DNA of 64,000 nucleotides from Rugosimonospora africana (GCF_016862975.1 NZ_BONZ01000082.1:1-64000), one strand, 5' to 3'. Shown: positions 33,658 to 41,958, counted from the stretch's first letter. A program made the numbers and translations. The notes: generated by a model not told the origin, from the sequence alone.

Positions 33658-35264
33658 CTCATCCTCCGCGGGTGATGGATTCGCAGGTCGACGATCGAGC
33701 AGCAGCCGCCCGCCTGGTCGGCCTTGGGTGCGCCGACGGGGATGAGGGTCAGCGGCGCGGACAGTAGGCCACCGTTGATGCTGGTGGCCAACCCGCGCCC
33801 GGTGGCCTCGGCCGCAGGAGCGCCACAGCAGCCGGCGCTGGCACTCTCGCCTTGGATCCGGCCGTCCTCATCGACGACGAAGCTGCTGGAGCAGGCGCCG
33901 GTTTCGGGCAGGTCGAGGTGGACGTCGCGGGCGGCATCCCAGTCCCCTGCGAGGGCGGCGGCGATGGAGCGGACCTGTTCGTAGCCGGTGGCCATGAGGA
34001 ACGTGGGGGCCCGACCGTAGCTCTTCATCCCGACGGCGTAGAAGCCGGGCTCGGGGTGGCTGAGTTCGTCGACGCCGTGGGGTGGGACGGTGCCGCAGGA
34101 GTGCTGGTTGGGGTCGATCAGCGAGGCCAGGGCCCTGGCGGAGCCGAGGATCGGATCCAGGTCCAGGCGCAGTTCACCGGTGATGCTGTGGTCGGGGCGG
34201 AACCCGGTCGCGGACACGATCCGGTCGGCGCTGACCGTCCGTTCGGTGCCGTCCGGTGAGACGCCGGTGACCTCGACACCACCGCTGGTACCAGTGAACA
34301 GCCGGTGGACGGAGAAGCTGGTGAGCAGCCGGATCCGGTTGGCATGGACGTGCTCGCGCAGGATGGTGCCCAACGCGCCGCGGGCGGGTAGCGCGTCATC
34401 GTCCCCGCCGCCGTAGGTGCCGGCCGGGCTGGCCGCGCGGATGGCCCAGGTGATCGTGGTGGTGGGCTCCTGTTCGGCGAGGGTGGCCAGGGCGAGCAGG
34501 GTGTTGGCGGCGGAGTGGCCGGCGCCGACGACGAGGGTGTGCCGGCCGGCGTAGCGGTTCCGGTCGGCGCCGAGCACGTCGGGCATCGCGGGGCCGATGT
34601 GAGCGGTGACATCGGGGTCGGTTTCGCCGTGCGCGGGGATGCCGGAGGCACCCAGCACGTTGGGGGTGGTGAAGGTCCCGGAGGCGTCGATGACCGCGGG
34701 AGCGGTCAGGTCGGTGCCGTCGGCAAGGCGGATCAGGAATGGCGTGTTCTCGCGGCCGGCGGTACGGACGCGGTCCAGGCCCAGTCGGGTGACCGCGATG
34801 ACGCGGGCGTGGTAGCGGATGTGCGGCGCGATGAGCGGCAGCTGCGCAAGCGGGGCAAGGTACCGGTCGACGAGGTCGGCGCCGGTGGGCAGCACGTCCG
34901 GGTCTGGGGCCCGCCAGCCGGCGCTCTCCAGGAGACCACGGGCGGCGGAGTCTGTGTTGTACCGCCACGGGGAGAACAGCCGCACGTGTCCCCACTGGCG
35001 TACCGCGTCGCCGGGGCCGTTCCCGGCTTCGAGGACAAGGAAGGGGAGCCCGCGTTCGTGGAGGTTCGCGGCGGCGGCCAGTCCAACCGGGCCGGCGCCG
35101 ATCACCACGACGGGCTGGCTGGGGCTGTCGTGCGTGGCGTACTCCTCTGTGGTTCGGAAATCGCCGAAGCCGGATTGGCGTGTTGTTCGTGGCTGGTCAG
35201 GTGATGGTGGGGCTACGTCGTTCGATGAACACGACGTCGCGCCACCGGCCATGGTGTTGTCCAA
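33654..35264 (-). CDS. FAD/NAD(P)-dependent oxidoreductase with C-terminal Cys pairs (ArsO-like flavoprotein)
   Basis: The protein, up to 536 residues, has two dinucleotide-binding motifs: VVVIGAGPVGLAAAANL for FAD and TLVVGAGHSAANTLLALA for NAD(P). A SATGF motif follows in IVSATGFRPDHS. This is the layout of flavin monooxygenases and of the oxidoreductases found in ars operons. The C-terminal 70 residues hold CSSSF, ASAGCCGAP and AGGCCS, Cys pairs that could bind thiophilic metalloids. The start is unclear. ATG at 35264 or 35252 overlaps the acetyltransferase gene by up to 68 bases, while the best ribosome site (AGAGGAG) precedes an ACG codon at 35135, just before VVVIGAG. It is the third gene of the operon, and the next gene overlaps its stop. 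Confidence 0.82.
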   Translation of the reverse strand: MDNTMAGGATSCSSNDVAPPSPDQPRTTRQSGFGDFRTTEEYATHDSPSQPVVVIGAGPVGLAAAANLHERGLPFLVLEAGNGPGDAVRQWGHVRLFSPWRYNTDSAARGLLESAGWRAPDPDVLPTGADLVDRYLAPLAQLPLIAPHIRYHARVIAVTRLGLDRVRTAGRENTPFLIRLADGTDLTAPAVIDASGTFTTPNVLGASGIPAHGETDPDVTAHIGPAMPDVLGADRNRYAGRHTLVVGAGHSAANTLLALATLAEQEPTTTITWAIRAASPAGTYGGGDDDALPARGALGTILREHVHANRIRLLTSFSVHRLFTGTSGGVEVTGVSPDGTERTVSADRIVSATGFRPDHSITGELRLDLDPILGSARALASLIDPNQHSCGTVPPHGVDELSHPEPGFYAVGMKSYGRAPTFLMATGYEQVRSIAAALAGDWDAARDVHLDLPETGACSSSFVVDEDGRIQGESASAGCCGAPAAEATGRGLATSINGGLLSAPLTLIPVGAPKADQAGGCCSIVDLRIHHPRRMR

Positions 35265-35733
35265 CGCGTTCTCGAGTGCCGACCGTGCGGAAGCCGGCGC
35301 GCTGGTGCAGCCGGAGGCTCGCGGTGTTCTCCGGGAAGATGCCGGATTGGATCGTCCAGATCCCGGCGGCTTCGGTAGACGCGATCAGCGCGTGCAAGAG
35401 GGTCAGTCCGACACCCTGACCGCGGGCGGCGGGGTGGATGTAGACGCTGTGCTCGACGACCCCGGCGTACACCGGTCGGGCGGATATCCGGGAGGCGGCG
35501 ACCCAGCCGAGGACCCGGTCCTGTACGTCGACGGCGACGTGCCGGTGGTCGGGCAGCTTGCCGGCGGTGAACGTCTCCCAGTCCGGTGCCCGGGTTTCGA
35601 AGCTGGCCTGCCCCGTTTCCAGGCCAGCCTGGTAGATAGCGAGGACTGCGGCGGCATCACCGGCCGCCATCGGCCGCGTTGTCACACCTTCGGACGTACG
35701 AGTGGCCGGACCAACGTGCGGCATGCTGGCCAT
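35197..35733 (-). CDS. ArsN1-like (arsinothricin/phosphinothricin-type) N-acetyltransferase
   Basis: The 178-residue GNAT enzyme matches the phosphinothricin/arsinothricin acetyltransferase family: IYQAGLETGQASFETRAPDW, LPDHRHVAVDVQDRVLGW, ISARPVYAGVVEHSVYIHP with the catalytic E94, the CoA loop RGQGVGLTLLHALI, and IWTIQSGIFPENTASLRLH with GFRTVGTRERVG. It would acetylate the amino group of a toxic glutamate analogue and so detoxify it. The ATG at 35733 shares a base with the arsR stop (TGATG), so the regulator and the enzyme are translated together. That coupling to an ArsR protein supports an arsenical substrate over phosphinothricin. The exact specificity is inferred. Confidence 0.88.
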   Translation of the reverse strand: MASMPHVGPATRTSEGVTTRPMAAGDAAAVLAIYQAGLETGQASFETRAPDWETFTAGKLPDHRHVAVDVQDRVLGWVAASRISARPVYAGVVEHSVYIHPAARGQGVGLTLLHALIASTEAAGIWTIQSGIFPENTASLRLHQRAGFRTVGTRERVGQHHGRWRDVVFIERRSPTIT

Positions 35734-36056
35734 CAGCAACCCCCCGACGGGGCGGGGGCGGGCTTGCCCATGACTACGTCGGCCGCCGACGGGAAACAGC
35801 CGATACACGTCTGGTTGATTCGGTAGTGGCGGGCATTGCCGACCGGGTCGACGAGCACGAACCGCACCTCGGCCAGGATCTTCAAGTGCTGGGACACAGT
35901 CGACTGCGCCAGCCCCATCATCCCGACGATCTCCGCAACGCTCATCGGCCTGCGGGCTCGGGCGAGCAACTCCACGAGCTGGACTCGAGTCGGGTCGGCC
36001 AGCGCACGAAACCACGACGCGTACTCCGCCGCGGTGGCCCGGTCGAGAAGTTCCAT
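35733..36056 (-). CDS. ArsR-family metalloregulator
   Basis: The 107-residue winged-helix repressor has the ArsR core (FRALADPTRVQLVELLARA, helix-turn-helix MGLAQSTVSQHLKILAEV) and Cys at positions 84 and 87 (QTCIGCFPSAADVVMG), plus C107 at the very end. These can form a trivalent arsenic or antimony site; the CIGCFPSAADVVMG segment is typical of actinobacterial members. Binding the metalloid would release DNA. It is the first gene of the operon, and a 29-bp palindrome lies 9 bases upstream of its start, a natural operator for self-repression. Confidence 0.92.
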   Translation of the reverse strand: MELLDRATAAEYASWFRALADPTRVQLVELLARARRPMSVAEIVGMMGLAQSTVSQHLKILAEVRFVLVDPVGNARHYRINQTCIGCFPSAADVVMGKPAPAPSGGC

Positions 36057-36064
36057 CCCGCACC

Positions 36065-36093
36065 TTCATCGTCAATCGCCGATCAACGATGAA
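36065..36093. promoter_or_regulatory. 29-bp palindromic operator before arsR
   Basis: TTCATCGT at 36065-36072 and ACGATGAA at 36086-36093 are perfect arms, with inner ATCG and CGAT pairs as well. Only positions 9-10 (with their partners) and the centre base break the symmetry. It begins 9 bases before the arsR start. The inner part (CAATCGCCGATCA) resembles the AT-rich dyads bound by ArsR/SmtB proteins. Confidence 0.75.
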
Positions 36094-36332
36094 ACTGTAG
36101 CCGGAATCGCGGCAAGCTGCCACACGGTCGCGAGAACCAGGTGGGCCATCGTGGTCAGGGTGTCCGGATCGACGCGGTCCAGTTGGTGATCTTCCTGGCG
36201 TAGGTCTCGCGAATCACCTCGCCGGTGGACTTCAACCCGGATGGCGCCCCCTCTGCCCGGGCGCCGTTTCACCTCCGGACGGCATCTCGGCCGGCGTAGC
36301 GTCGCGATCAGGCGGCAGAAGGGAAGAGTGGG

Positions 36333-36896
36333 GTGCGGGCCCGGCGGTGGATAAGGGGGACGGCTGTAGGCGGCGCTGTCGCCGCGCTGGCCTATGTCGG
36401 TGTGGCGACCGGCGCGGTCACCGTGGACGTTGGGGTCGGCCGGCGGATGCGAAAGCTGAGCGTCTCGCCAACGGATATCCAGGCCCGCAGGGAGGTGGTT
36501 TTCGAGGTGCTGGCCGAACCGTATCTGGGGCGCCAGACTCGGTCGGTAGCCGAGAAGATCACGGTGCTGGAACGGGGCAGCGACATGGTCCTGGCCGCGC
36601 ATCGCACACGGGTAGGTGCCGGGCTGGTCGCGGTGACCGTCGAGACCGTCCGGTTCACCCGGCCGGAGCGTGTCGAGTTCCGGCTTGTTCGCGGCCCAGT
36701 GCCACATGTGGTCGAGCAGTTCCTGCTCAGCGAGCGGGACGGTGGCTGCGTGCTGGAGTACACCGGCGAACTGGGTACCGACGGCTGGGCAGCCGGGGCT
36801 TGCTGGGGCCAGATTGTGGCTCGCCGATGGGAGACCGTGGTGGCCGACACGGTCGTCACGGTCAAGGCCGAGGCGGAACGTCGGGCTCGGCGCTGA
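36333..36896 (+). CDS. SRPBCC (START-like) family protein with N-terminal membrane anchor
   Basis: The 187-residue product begins with a basic stretch and one hydrophobic helix (AVGGAVAALAYVGVATGAV, about 12-32). Its soluble domain (about 40-180) has the SRPBCC pattern SPTDIQARREVVFEVLAEPY, TRVGAGLVAVTVETVRFTRP, VEFRLVRGPVPHVVEQFLL and CVLEYTGELGTDG. Such helix-grip domains hold hydrophobic ligands (lipids, polyketides). The start is GTG at 36333 after AGAAGGGAAGAG. A VKOR-like membrane protein gene follows 80 bases later on the same strand, and the convergent radical SAM/methyltransferase pair lies beyond. It may carry or sense the product made by that pair. Confidence 0.75.
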   Translation: MRARRWIRGTAVGGAVAALAYVGVATGAVTVDVGVGRRMRKLSVSPTDIQARREVVFEVLAEPYLGRQTRSVAEKITVLERGSDMVLAAHRTRVGAGLVAVTVETVRFTRPERVEFRLVRGPVPHVVEQFLLSERDGGCVLEYTGELGTDGWAAGACWGQIVARRWETVVADTVVTVKAEAERRARR

Positions 36897-36976
36897 CCCC
36901 TGATCCGTCCGGCGATGGTATGCACGGCCGGTGCCGGGGCATCACCGCGGGCAGTGACGGGAGCGGAGGTAGCGCT

Positions 36977-37555
36977 ATGGAGCGAACCGGTAAGGGCCTG
37001 CGGGCGGCTGCGATCAGGCCGGGCCCCGACGGGGTTGGTCGCGGTTCGAGTCGGTCGGCCGAGCGGGTCAGCGATGATCTTCGACTGGACCTGTCATCGG
37101 TGATGCGTCGCCGCCGTTGGGTGGCGGGCCTGACCTTGCTGGCCAGCGCGGCCTACGGAGTGGTGGCTGCCTACCAGTACGGGCTGCTGCGACACCTGCC
37201 TGAGCCGCCCTGGAGAGGATTGGACGCCGACCGGGTCGATGCCAGCGGCGAGGCGTACGCGGTGGCGCATACCCCGGACACGGCCCTGGCCCTGGCCAAC
37301 GCCGCCATCACGCTGGCCCTGGTAGGGATGGGGCCGGCCGATCGGGCGGCGCGGCAGCCGTGGTTGCCGCTGCTGACCGCGGGGAAAGCGGCTGGGGACG
37401 CGGCAGCCGGGGCGTGGCTGTTCGCCGAACAGGTGACCAAACACCGGCGGCTGTGCGGTTGGTGCACGCTTGCGGCCGCGACCGCAGTCGCCGCCGTGCC
37501 GCTCACCGTTCCCGAGGCATATCAGGCGTGGCGTGCGGTACGCCGGCACAGCTGA
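36977..37555 (+). CDS. VKOR-like membrane protein with CGWC motif
   Basis: The 192-residue protein has a 40-residue polar N-terminus and then about four hydrophobic segments (near 48-68, 105-120, 130-150, 158-178). C160-G-W-C163 sits at the start of the last one. This fits the vitamin K epoxide reductase-like family, small membrane proteins that pass electrons between a quinone and thiols through a CxxC pair. The second Cys pair of full VKOR enzymes is missing, so the true redox partner is unclear. The conserved RVDASGEAYAVAHTPD segment is also seen in actinobacterial relatives. The ATG at 36977 follows GGAGGT. It forms an apparent operon with the SRPBCC gene. Confidence 0.7.
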   Translation: MERTGKGLRAAAIRPGPDGVGRGSSRSAERVSDDLRLDLSSVMRRRRWVAGLTLLASAAYGVVAAYQYGLLRHLPEPPWRGLDADRVDASGEAYAVAHTPDTALALANAAITLALVGMGPADRAARQPWLPLLTAGKAAGDAAAGAWLFAEQVTKHRRLCGWCTLAAATAVAAVPLTVPEAYQAWRAVRRHS

Positions 37556-37644
37556 AAATCCGTTTCCCGACGACGGCCGGCATTCATGCTGCGTCAGGCA
37601 CACGCCAGCGGTCGGTCGTTGCCGAACCCGGACGTGCCGCCGCG

Positions 37645-38454
37645 TCATACGGTTTTCTGGGCGGTGATCAGGGCGTAGCCGATCACGCCGTCACCGATCG
37701 CGGCGCGGGCCGCGGCTATCAGGGTGGGGGCGCGGTCAAAGTCGACCCCGAGAGCTTCGGCCTGGTCGCGGGCGGTCATCCGGACCAGCATGAGGCGGGC
37801 CTCGATCTGGTCGAGCATGGCCGCGATCGCGGCATCGTGCCGTTCAGTTCGAGTCGCGGTGAGTCCTGCGCCGGTCAAAATGTCGGTGTACTCGTCGAGG
37901 GGTCGCGCGTCGGCGACGCAGGCGATCCTCCCGCTCAGCCCGGACAACTCCGGTGGTAGCCGGGTGGGGTCGACGGTCACGTCGGTGATGCCCAGCCGAC
38001 CGCCGGGGCGTAGCACCCGAGCGAGTTCGGCCGCGGCGGTGGGCTTGTCCGGGAAGGTACAGAACGCGCACTCACACACCACCGCGTCGAAGTCGGCGTC
38101 CCCTACGGGCAATCGTTCCGCGTCACCCAACTCGAACCGGGTCTGATCAGCCAGGCCGGTTGACCGGGCCGCATCGTTGGCGAGCGCGATATTGGTGGGC
38201 GACAGGTCCACGCCGGTGACGTCGGCGTCGTACTCGCCGCTCAGCAGTAGCGCGCTGGCGCCCCGGCCACTGGCCACATCCAGAACCCGGTCTCCGCCAG
38301 ACAGACGCAACCGGTCGGCCAGCCGCCGGGTCAACCCGAGGCCGCCCGGGTGGTAGGACTCCCCGAGCAGCAGCGCCACCACGTCCGAGCCGTACGCGGC
38401 GGCGCAGCATGCCTTGGTCTCGGCGGCTGACGGCGGCTGGATCGGGACGTTCAC
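37645..38454 (-). CDS. Class I SAM-dependent methyltransferase with Cys clusters (ArsM-like)
   Basis: The 269-residue methyltransferase has a Rossmann SAM site (VLDVASGRGASALLLS, about 57-72; GVDLSPTNIALAND; LGDAERLPVGDADFDAVV; LRPGGRLGITDV). It carries unusual Cys: C16-C17 in ETKACCAAAYGSD, and C127, C129 and C132 in VCECAFCTFPD. Arsenite methyltransferases also use several Cys to hold the metalloid, so ArsM-type activity is possible. However, the Cys spacing differs from classical ArsM, and UbiE-like small-molecule methylation is just as credible. The GTG at 38454 overlaps the stop of the radical SAM gene (GTGA), so the two are co-translated and very likely act in one pathway. Confidence 0.85.
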   Translation of the reverse strand: MNVPIQPPSAAETKACCAAAYGSDVVALLLGESYHPGGLGLTRRLADRLRLSGGDRVLDVASGRGASALLLSGEYDADVTGVDLSPTNIALANDAARSTGLADQTRFELGDAERLPVGDADFDAVVCECAFCTFPDKPTAAAELARVLRPGGRLGITDVTVDPTRLPPELSGLSGRIACVADARPLDEYTDILTGAGLTATRTERHDAAIAAMLDQIEARLMLVRMTARDQAEALGVDFDRAPTLIAAARAAIGDGVIGYALITAQKTV

Positions 38455-40094
38455 CGGATCCTGCGACCGACGTTGGTGGCATCCGCCGCGCTCCGCGACC
38501 GGCCGTCGTGACCGTTCCTGGCGATCTTGGAGCCGTAGGGCGAATCGGTGAGGATCGGTCGCAGCGGCAGCGCGTTGGGAACCACATCCGCCACGGGTAC
38601 ACCCGACATGTGTTCGCGGACCTGTTCCCGGTAGCCGACAGAGTTGTAGGCGCAGAACGGAATCAGCCGGCCGTCCGGGGTGATCTCCTCCACACAGCAT
38701 TTCATCAACTGCTTCACGTTGAGGGTGTACGGGTCCTGGAAGTCCTGAACGACGATCATGAACGCGCGGTCGGTCAGGTTCGCGACCGCCTCGGGCAGGT
38801 TGATCCCGCAGGCATCCCCGCAGTCCAGAGCCGCGGCGGCCTGGGCGAGCCGGTCTCGGGTGGTGTCGGTGCCCATGAACGCGGAGGCTGACCACAGCTT
38901 CTCCAGCGCCTCCCGTACCGCGAGGTCGGGCACGACCCGGTTGGAGATGTAGTCCAGGTAGTCCTCCACATTCAGCAACCGAGGGATGGGTACCACCGTG
39001 AACTCAGGGGTGCCCGGGGTGCCCTCGGACAGCAGGTAGGTGATCGAGCGGCAGGCCGGGAAGCAGCACGGCACCGGAAAGAAATCCTTGGCCTGAAACC
39101 AGTCCGGGAGCTGCTGGGCGATGGCGTGGATGATGTCGGAGTTCGTCAGCCGGGTCAGCGGGTCGAATTCGACGTGCCGCCCGGAGTGGGTGACCGGCTG
39201 GAACGACACCGACCGTACCGCGGGGTGGGCAAGGCCGTATTCGATGATCGCCCCGAGTTCGTGGTCGTTGACGCCCCGCTCCACTGCGGCGACGAGGGTG
39301 ACCGTCAGACCAGCCTCGGCGCAGTTGTCGAGGGCCCGTCGTTTGATCGCGCGCAGATCCCGGCCGCGGATCTCCCGGTGGGTGCGTTCCTCCAGGCCGT
39401 CGAACTGCAGGTAGATGTTGACCGCCCAAGCAGGTTGGTTCCGCTGCGCGAGAGCGGCCACGAACGCCTTGTCCGAGGCGAGGCGGAGGCCGTTGGTGTT
39501 GAGGTTGACCGACCGGATCGGCCGCGCCTGGGCGGCGTCGATGAACTCGAGGATCTGCTTGTGGATGGTGGGTTCCCCGCCGGAGAACATCACCACCTCG
39601 GCCTCGCCCTCGGATTCCACGAACACGTCGAGCATGCGTTCACACTGTTCGAGGGTGATGGAGTACCCGTCGGGTTGGTGACCGGAGTCGGCAAAGCAGA
39701 TCGGGCAGTCCAGGTTGCAGCCGGTGTTGACTTCGATGATGCCCAGGCAGGCGTGCTGCTTGTGCTCCGGACACAAGCCGCAATCGGAGGGGCAGCCGTC
39801 GCGGACCTCGGTCTGGAAGCTCAGCGGAATCGTGCCGGGCTTGTTGAACCGGGCCGAGTCGAGGTACATCTGCGCGTCGCCGTACACCAGAGCCTCGAAC
39901 ACACCATGGTCACGGCAGCGTTTACGCAGGTACACCTTCCCGTCCCGAATGTTGACCTGCCCGTCGACCACGACCTTGCACACAGGGCAGATGGACTTGG
40001 TGTACTCGATGAACACCTCGTCCCGGTCCTGCTTGCGGAGGACGGCTCCGGTGGGTGCCGGCCCGGGACTGGGGGCCGGTTCGGCTCCGATCAT
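38451..40094 (-). CDS. Radical SAM protein of the Tes/MJ0619 type
   Basis: The 547-residue enzyme carries the 4Fe-4S motif Cx3Cx2C (C126, C130, C133 in TGCNLDCPICFA), followed by the SAM-binding FSGGEPTIH. Extra Cys precede it: C36-PV-C39 with C60 (CRDHG), and C101, C105, C108 and C116 in CPSDCGLCPEHKQHAC. A late C466-C467 (MKCCVEEITPDG) and C481 (LIPFCAYN) follow. This N-terminal Cys array plus the PFCxYN ending is the pattern of the Tes/MJ0619 family, which includes tetraether-lipid synthase and pterin-methylating enzymes. The ATG at 40094 follows GGGAGGAG. It is coupled to the methyltransferase by a 4-base overlap. The substrate is unknown: a lipid, a cofactor or an arsenical are all possible. 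Confidence 0.88.
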   Translation of the reverse strand: MIGAEPAPSPGPAPTGAVLRKQDRDEVFIEYTKSICPVCKVVVDGQVNIRDGKVYLRKRCRDHGVFEALVYGDAQMYLDSARFNKPGTIPLSFQTEVRDGCPSDCGLCPEHKQHACLGIIEVNTGCNLDCPICFADSGHQPDGYSITLEQCERMLDVFVESEGEAEVVMFSGGEPTIHKQILEFIDAAQARPIRSVNLNTNGLRLASDKAFVAALAQRNQPAWAVNIYLQFDGLEERTHREIRGRDLRAIKRRALDNCAEAGLTVTLVAAVERGVNDHELGAIIEYGLAHPAVRSVSFQPVTHSGRHVEFDPLTRLTNSDIIHAIAQQLPDWFQAKDFFPVPCCFPACRSITYLLSEGTPGTPEFTVVPIPRLLNVEDYLDYISNRVVPDLAVREALEKLWSASAFMGTDTTRDRLAQAAAALDCGDACGINLPEAVANLTDRAFMIVVQDFQDPYTLNVKQLMKCCVEEITPDGRLIPFCAYNSVGYREQVREHMSGVPVADVVPNALPLRPILTDSPYGSKIARNGHDGRSRSAADATNVGRRIR

Positions 40095-40358
40095 CAGAAC
40101 TCCTCCCGACAGGCGACCGACCAGGCGCCGATGAGCGGGCGCATCGATGCCAGCCCGTCCGGCAGGCTGCCCCCACCTCGGAGACCCCCCAACCTCACGG
40201 TATGCCTGAACCGATTGCGCGGGGCCGTGTTCGAGACCGCCAGGTCCAGGTGAAAGACGATCACTGCGCCGGTCGCGTCCCGTGCCGCCAGCACCGGTTT
40301 GGCCCGGCCTCAATTGGAGTGAAGCCGCGGGCGGCGACGAGCGATGCGGGACCTTCGC

Positions 40359-40988
40359 TCACCCATGCAATCGCTGCGCCCAGTAGATCTGGTCGTCGTC
40401 ACCGGTGAGGACGACTCCGACAAGCAGGCGCGAAACGTCGACTGGCGTCGTGGCGTAGAGATCTCTGTTTCGATCGCGGGAGTCGGCGCTGGGGAACACG
40501 GCGACGAAGGTCACCGACGTGACGCCGGAAGACATCGCGACCTCCAGCTCCTCGCCGCTTTCCCACCAGGAGCCGTCCTTGTACACCATGCCGGCGCCTT
40601 GCAGCCACGGGTATCGATTGGCGACTTTCGTGTCCACAGAGCTTGTACCGAGACTGGCTCGTAAGGGGTCCACTCCGATGAAGGGCGGTTTCCGGTGCTT
40701 CCCTTCGTCGATCAGATACAGGAGCAGATTGCCCGTCGATGTCGGCGCCTTCCGCCACCTGACCGTACCCGCGATGAGCTGGTCGCCCGCCCCGATCCGT
40801 GGGGCGTTGACCGTGGGCCCCAGCAATGCTTGGGCTTGATCCTCGGTGACCGGATGCAGCTCAGCCGACGCGTGCAGCGCGGTTGCGGCGTAAGGCGGAC
40901 GGTTATGCCACCACCGCTGGACGAGAACTGCGCTCGCAACAAGGGAAGCGGCGATTGCGAACACGATCCAAGTGCGGGTGCGGGCCAC
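40359..40988 (-). CDS. Membrane-anchored or secreted protein of unknown function
   Basis: The 209-residue product has a signal-anchor helix (TWIVFAIAASLVASAVLVQ, about 6-24) followed by an extracytoplasmic domain without Cys. Segments are ELHPVTEDQAQALLGPTV, GNLLLYLIDEGKHRKPPFIG and SGEELEVAMSSGVTSVTFVA. I recognise no family. It stands alone, 264 bases from the radical SAM gene start. Nothing in the sequence points to a function. Confidence 0.7.
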   Translation of the reverse strand: MARTRTWIVFAIAASLVASAVLVQRWWHNRPPYAATALHASAELHPVTEDQAQALLGPTVNAPRIGAGDQLIAGTVRWRKAPTSTGNLLLYLIDEGKHRKPPFIGVDPLRASLGTSSVDTKVANRYPWLQGAGMVYKDGSWWESGEELEVAMSSGVTSVTFVAVFPSADSRDRNRDLYATTPVDVSRLLVGVVLTGDDDQIYWAQRLHG

Positions 40989-41063
40989 GATGCGTAGTGA
41001 AGCACGCCATGGGCCGGCCGCGCTGTCCCGTGCTCGCTGGTGGCGTCACACAGATCGGAGCGG

Positions 41064-41795
41064 TCAGGTGACGAGGTCGAGAGTGCGGTCGTCGCGATCC
41101 CGCGTGCGTGCACGGCGTTGCCGCGACAGGCGGTACAGCGGGGTGAGCGTCATGCCGGCCGCGAACGCCCAGCCGTGATGGTCCCCGGCCGCGATCAGCA
41201 CCGCCGCGGCGAGCACCGTGACGCCGATCAGCGCGAGGTCGGCCCGTCGCGGCCAGCGGCCTCGGGCGAACTGGTAGAGCCACGCACCGATCACGACGAC
41301 CGCGACGGCCACGATCCAGTTTGTGAGGCTGAACAGGGTGATCGCGGCCAGGAAGTAGGCGACGAACATCAGGGAGACCGACGGGGCCGGTTCGCCCAGT
41401 ACGACGGCCATCGCGAACAGCGCCGCGACACCGAGAATCGCGACCGAGTTGCCACCGCCGGGCGGTTCCAGCCAATAGCCGGTGGCCTGCCCGACGACGC
41501 CACCCACGACGTAGCCGACGAGCCACCACCGCGGGCCGAGCACGCTTTCGGCGCCGATGCCGATGACCGCGAGGAACACCATGTTACTGACGAACTGCGC
41601 GGTCCCGGAGACGCCGGGCGACGCCATCTGTGTGAGCAGCGGCGAGAACAGGCGCCACCAGTGCGACCAGGTGAGACCGTCCGGGTCGCGCTCCAGGCCC
41701 GGCCCCCAGCCCTTCACCGTCCACTGTAGAAGCTCCGCAACCCCGGTCAGGACAAGAACGATGGTCGTGACGATCGGGAACCGGCGCTGCCTCAT
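41064..41795 (-). CDS. Rhomboid-like membrane protein
   Basis: The 243-residue protein has about six or seven transmembrane helices with rhomboid-type landmarks: an Asn in TAQFVSNMVFLAVIG, a Ser in GGGNSVAILGVAALFA at the place of the catalytic GxSx motif, and a His in AGDHHGWAFAAGMTLTPLY at the place of the catalytic His with its G-xxx-G partners. The canonical GxSG is changed to GNSV, so protease activity is possible but not assured. The ATG at 41795 opens the first helix directly. The gene is divergent from a GNAT acetyltransferase. Substrate and role are unknown. Confidence 0.78.
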   Translation of the reverse strand: MRQRRFPIVTTIVLVLTGVAELLQWTVKGWGPGLERDPDGLTWSHWWRLFSPLLTQMASPGVSGTAQFVSNMVFLAVIGIGAESVLGPRWWLVGYVVGGVVGQATGYWLEPPGGGNSVAILGVAALFAMAVVLGEPAPSVSLMFVAYFLAAITLFSLTNWIVAVAVVVIGAWLYQFARGRWPRRADLALIGVTVLAAAVLIAAGDHHGWAFAAGMTLTPLYRLSRQRRARTRDRDDRTLDLVT

Positions 41796-41958
41796 GTGAT
41801 CAGCGTATAGAGAGCCGGTTCCGGCGCGGTACCGACAAATGTCACCGAAGTCCCGGGTCAGATCAACCCCCGGCCATGGGGCTCGCCGAATATCGACCCG
41901 CAGGAGGCGCGAATCGGGGGTTGAGGCGCGTTGCTCGGCGCTGGCTAGATTGGGCCGC

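Noticed and set aside
37645-38454. Naming the methyltransferase arsM
   Set aside because: The Cys are suggestive, but their spacing does not match classical ArsM and UbiE-like methylation fits as well, so no gene symbol was given.
41064-41795. Calling the rhomboid-like protein a confirmed protease
   Set aside because: The GxSG motif is altered to GNSV, so only the fold is supported.
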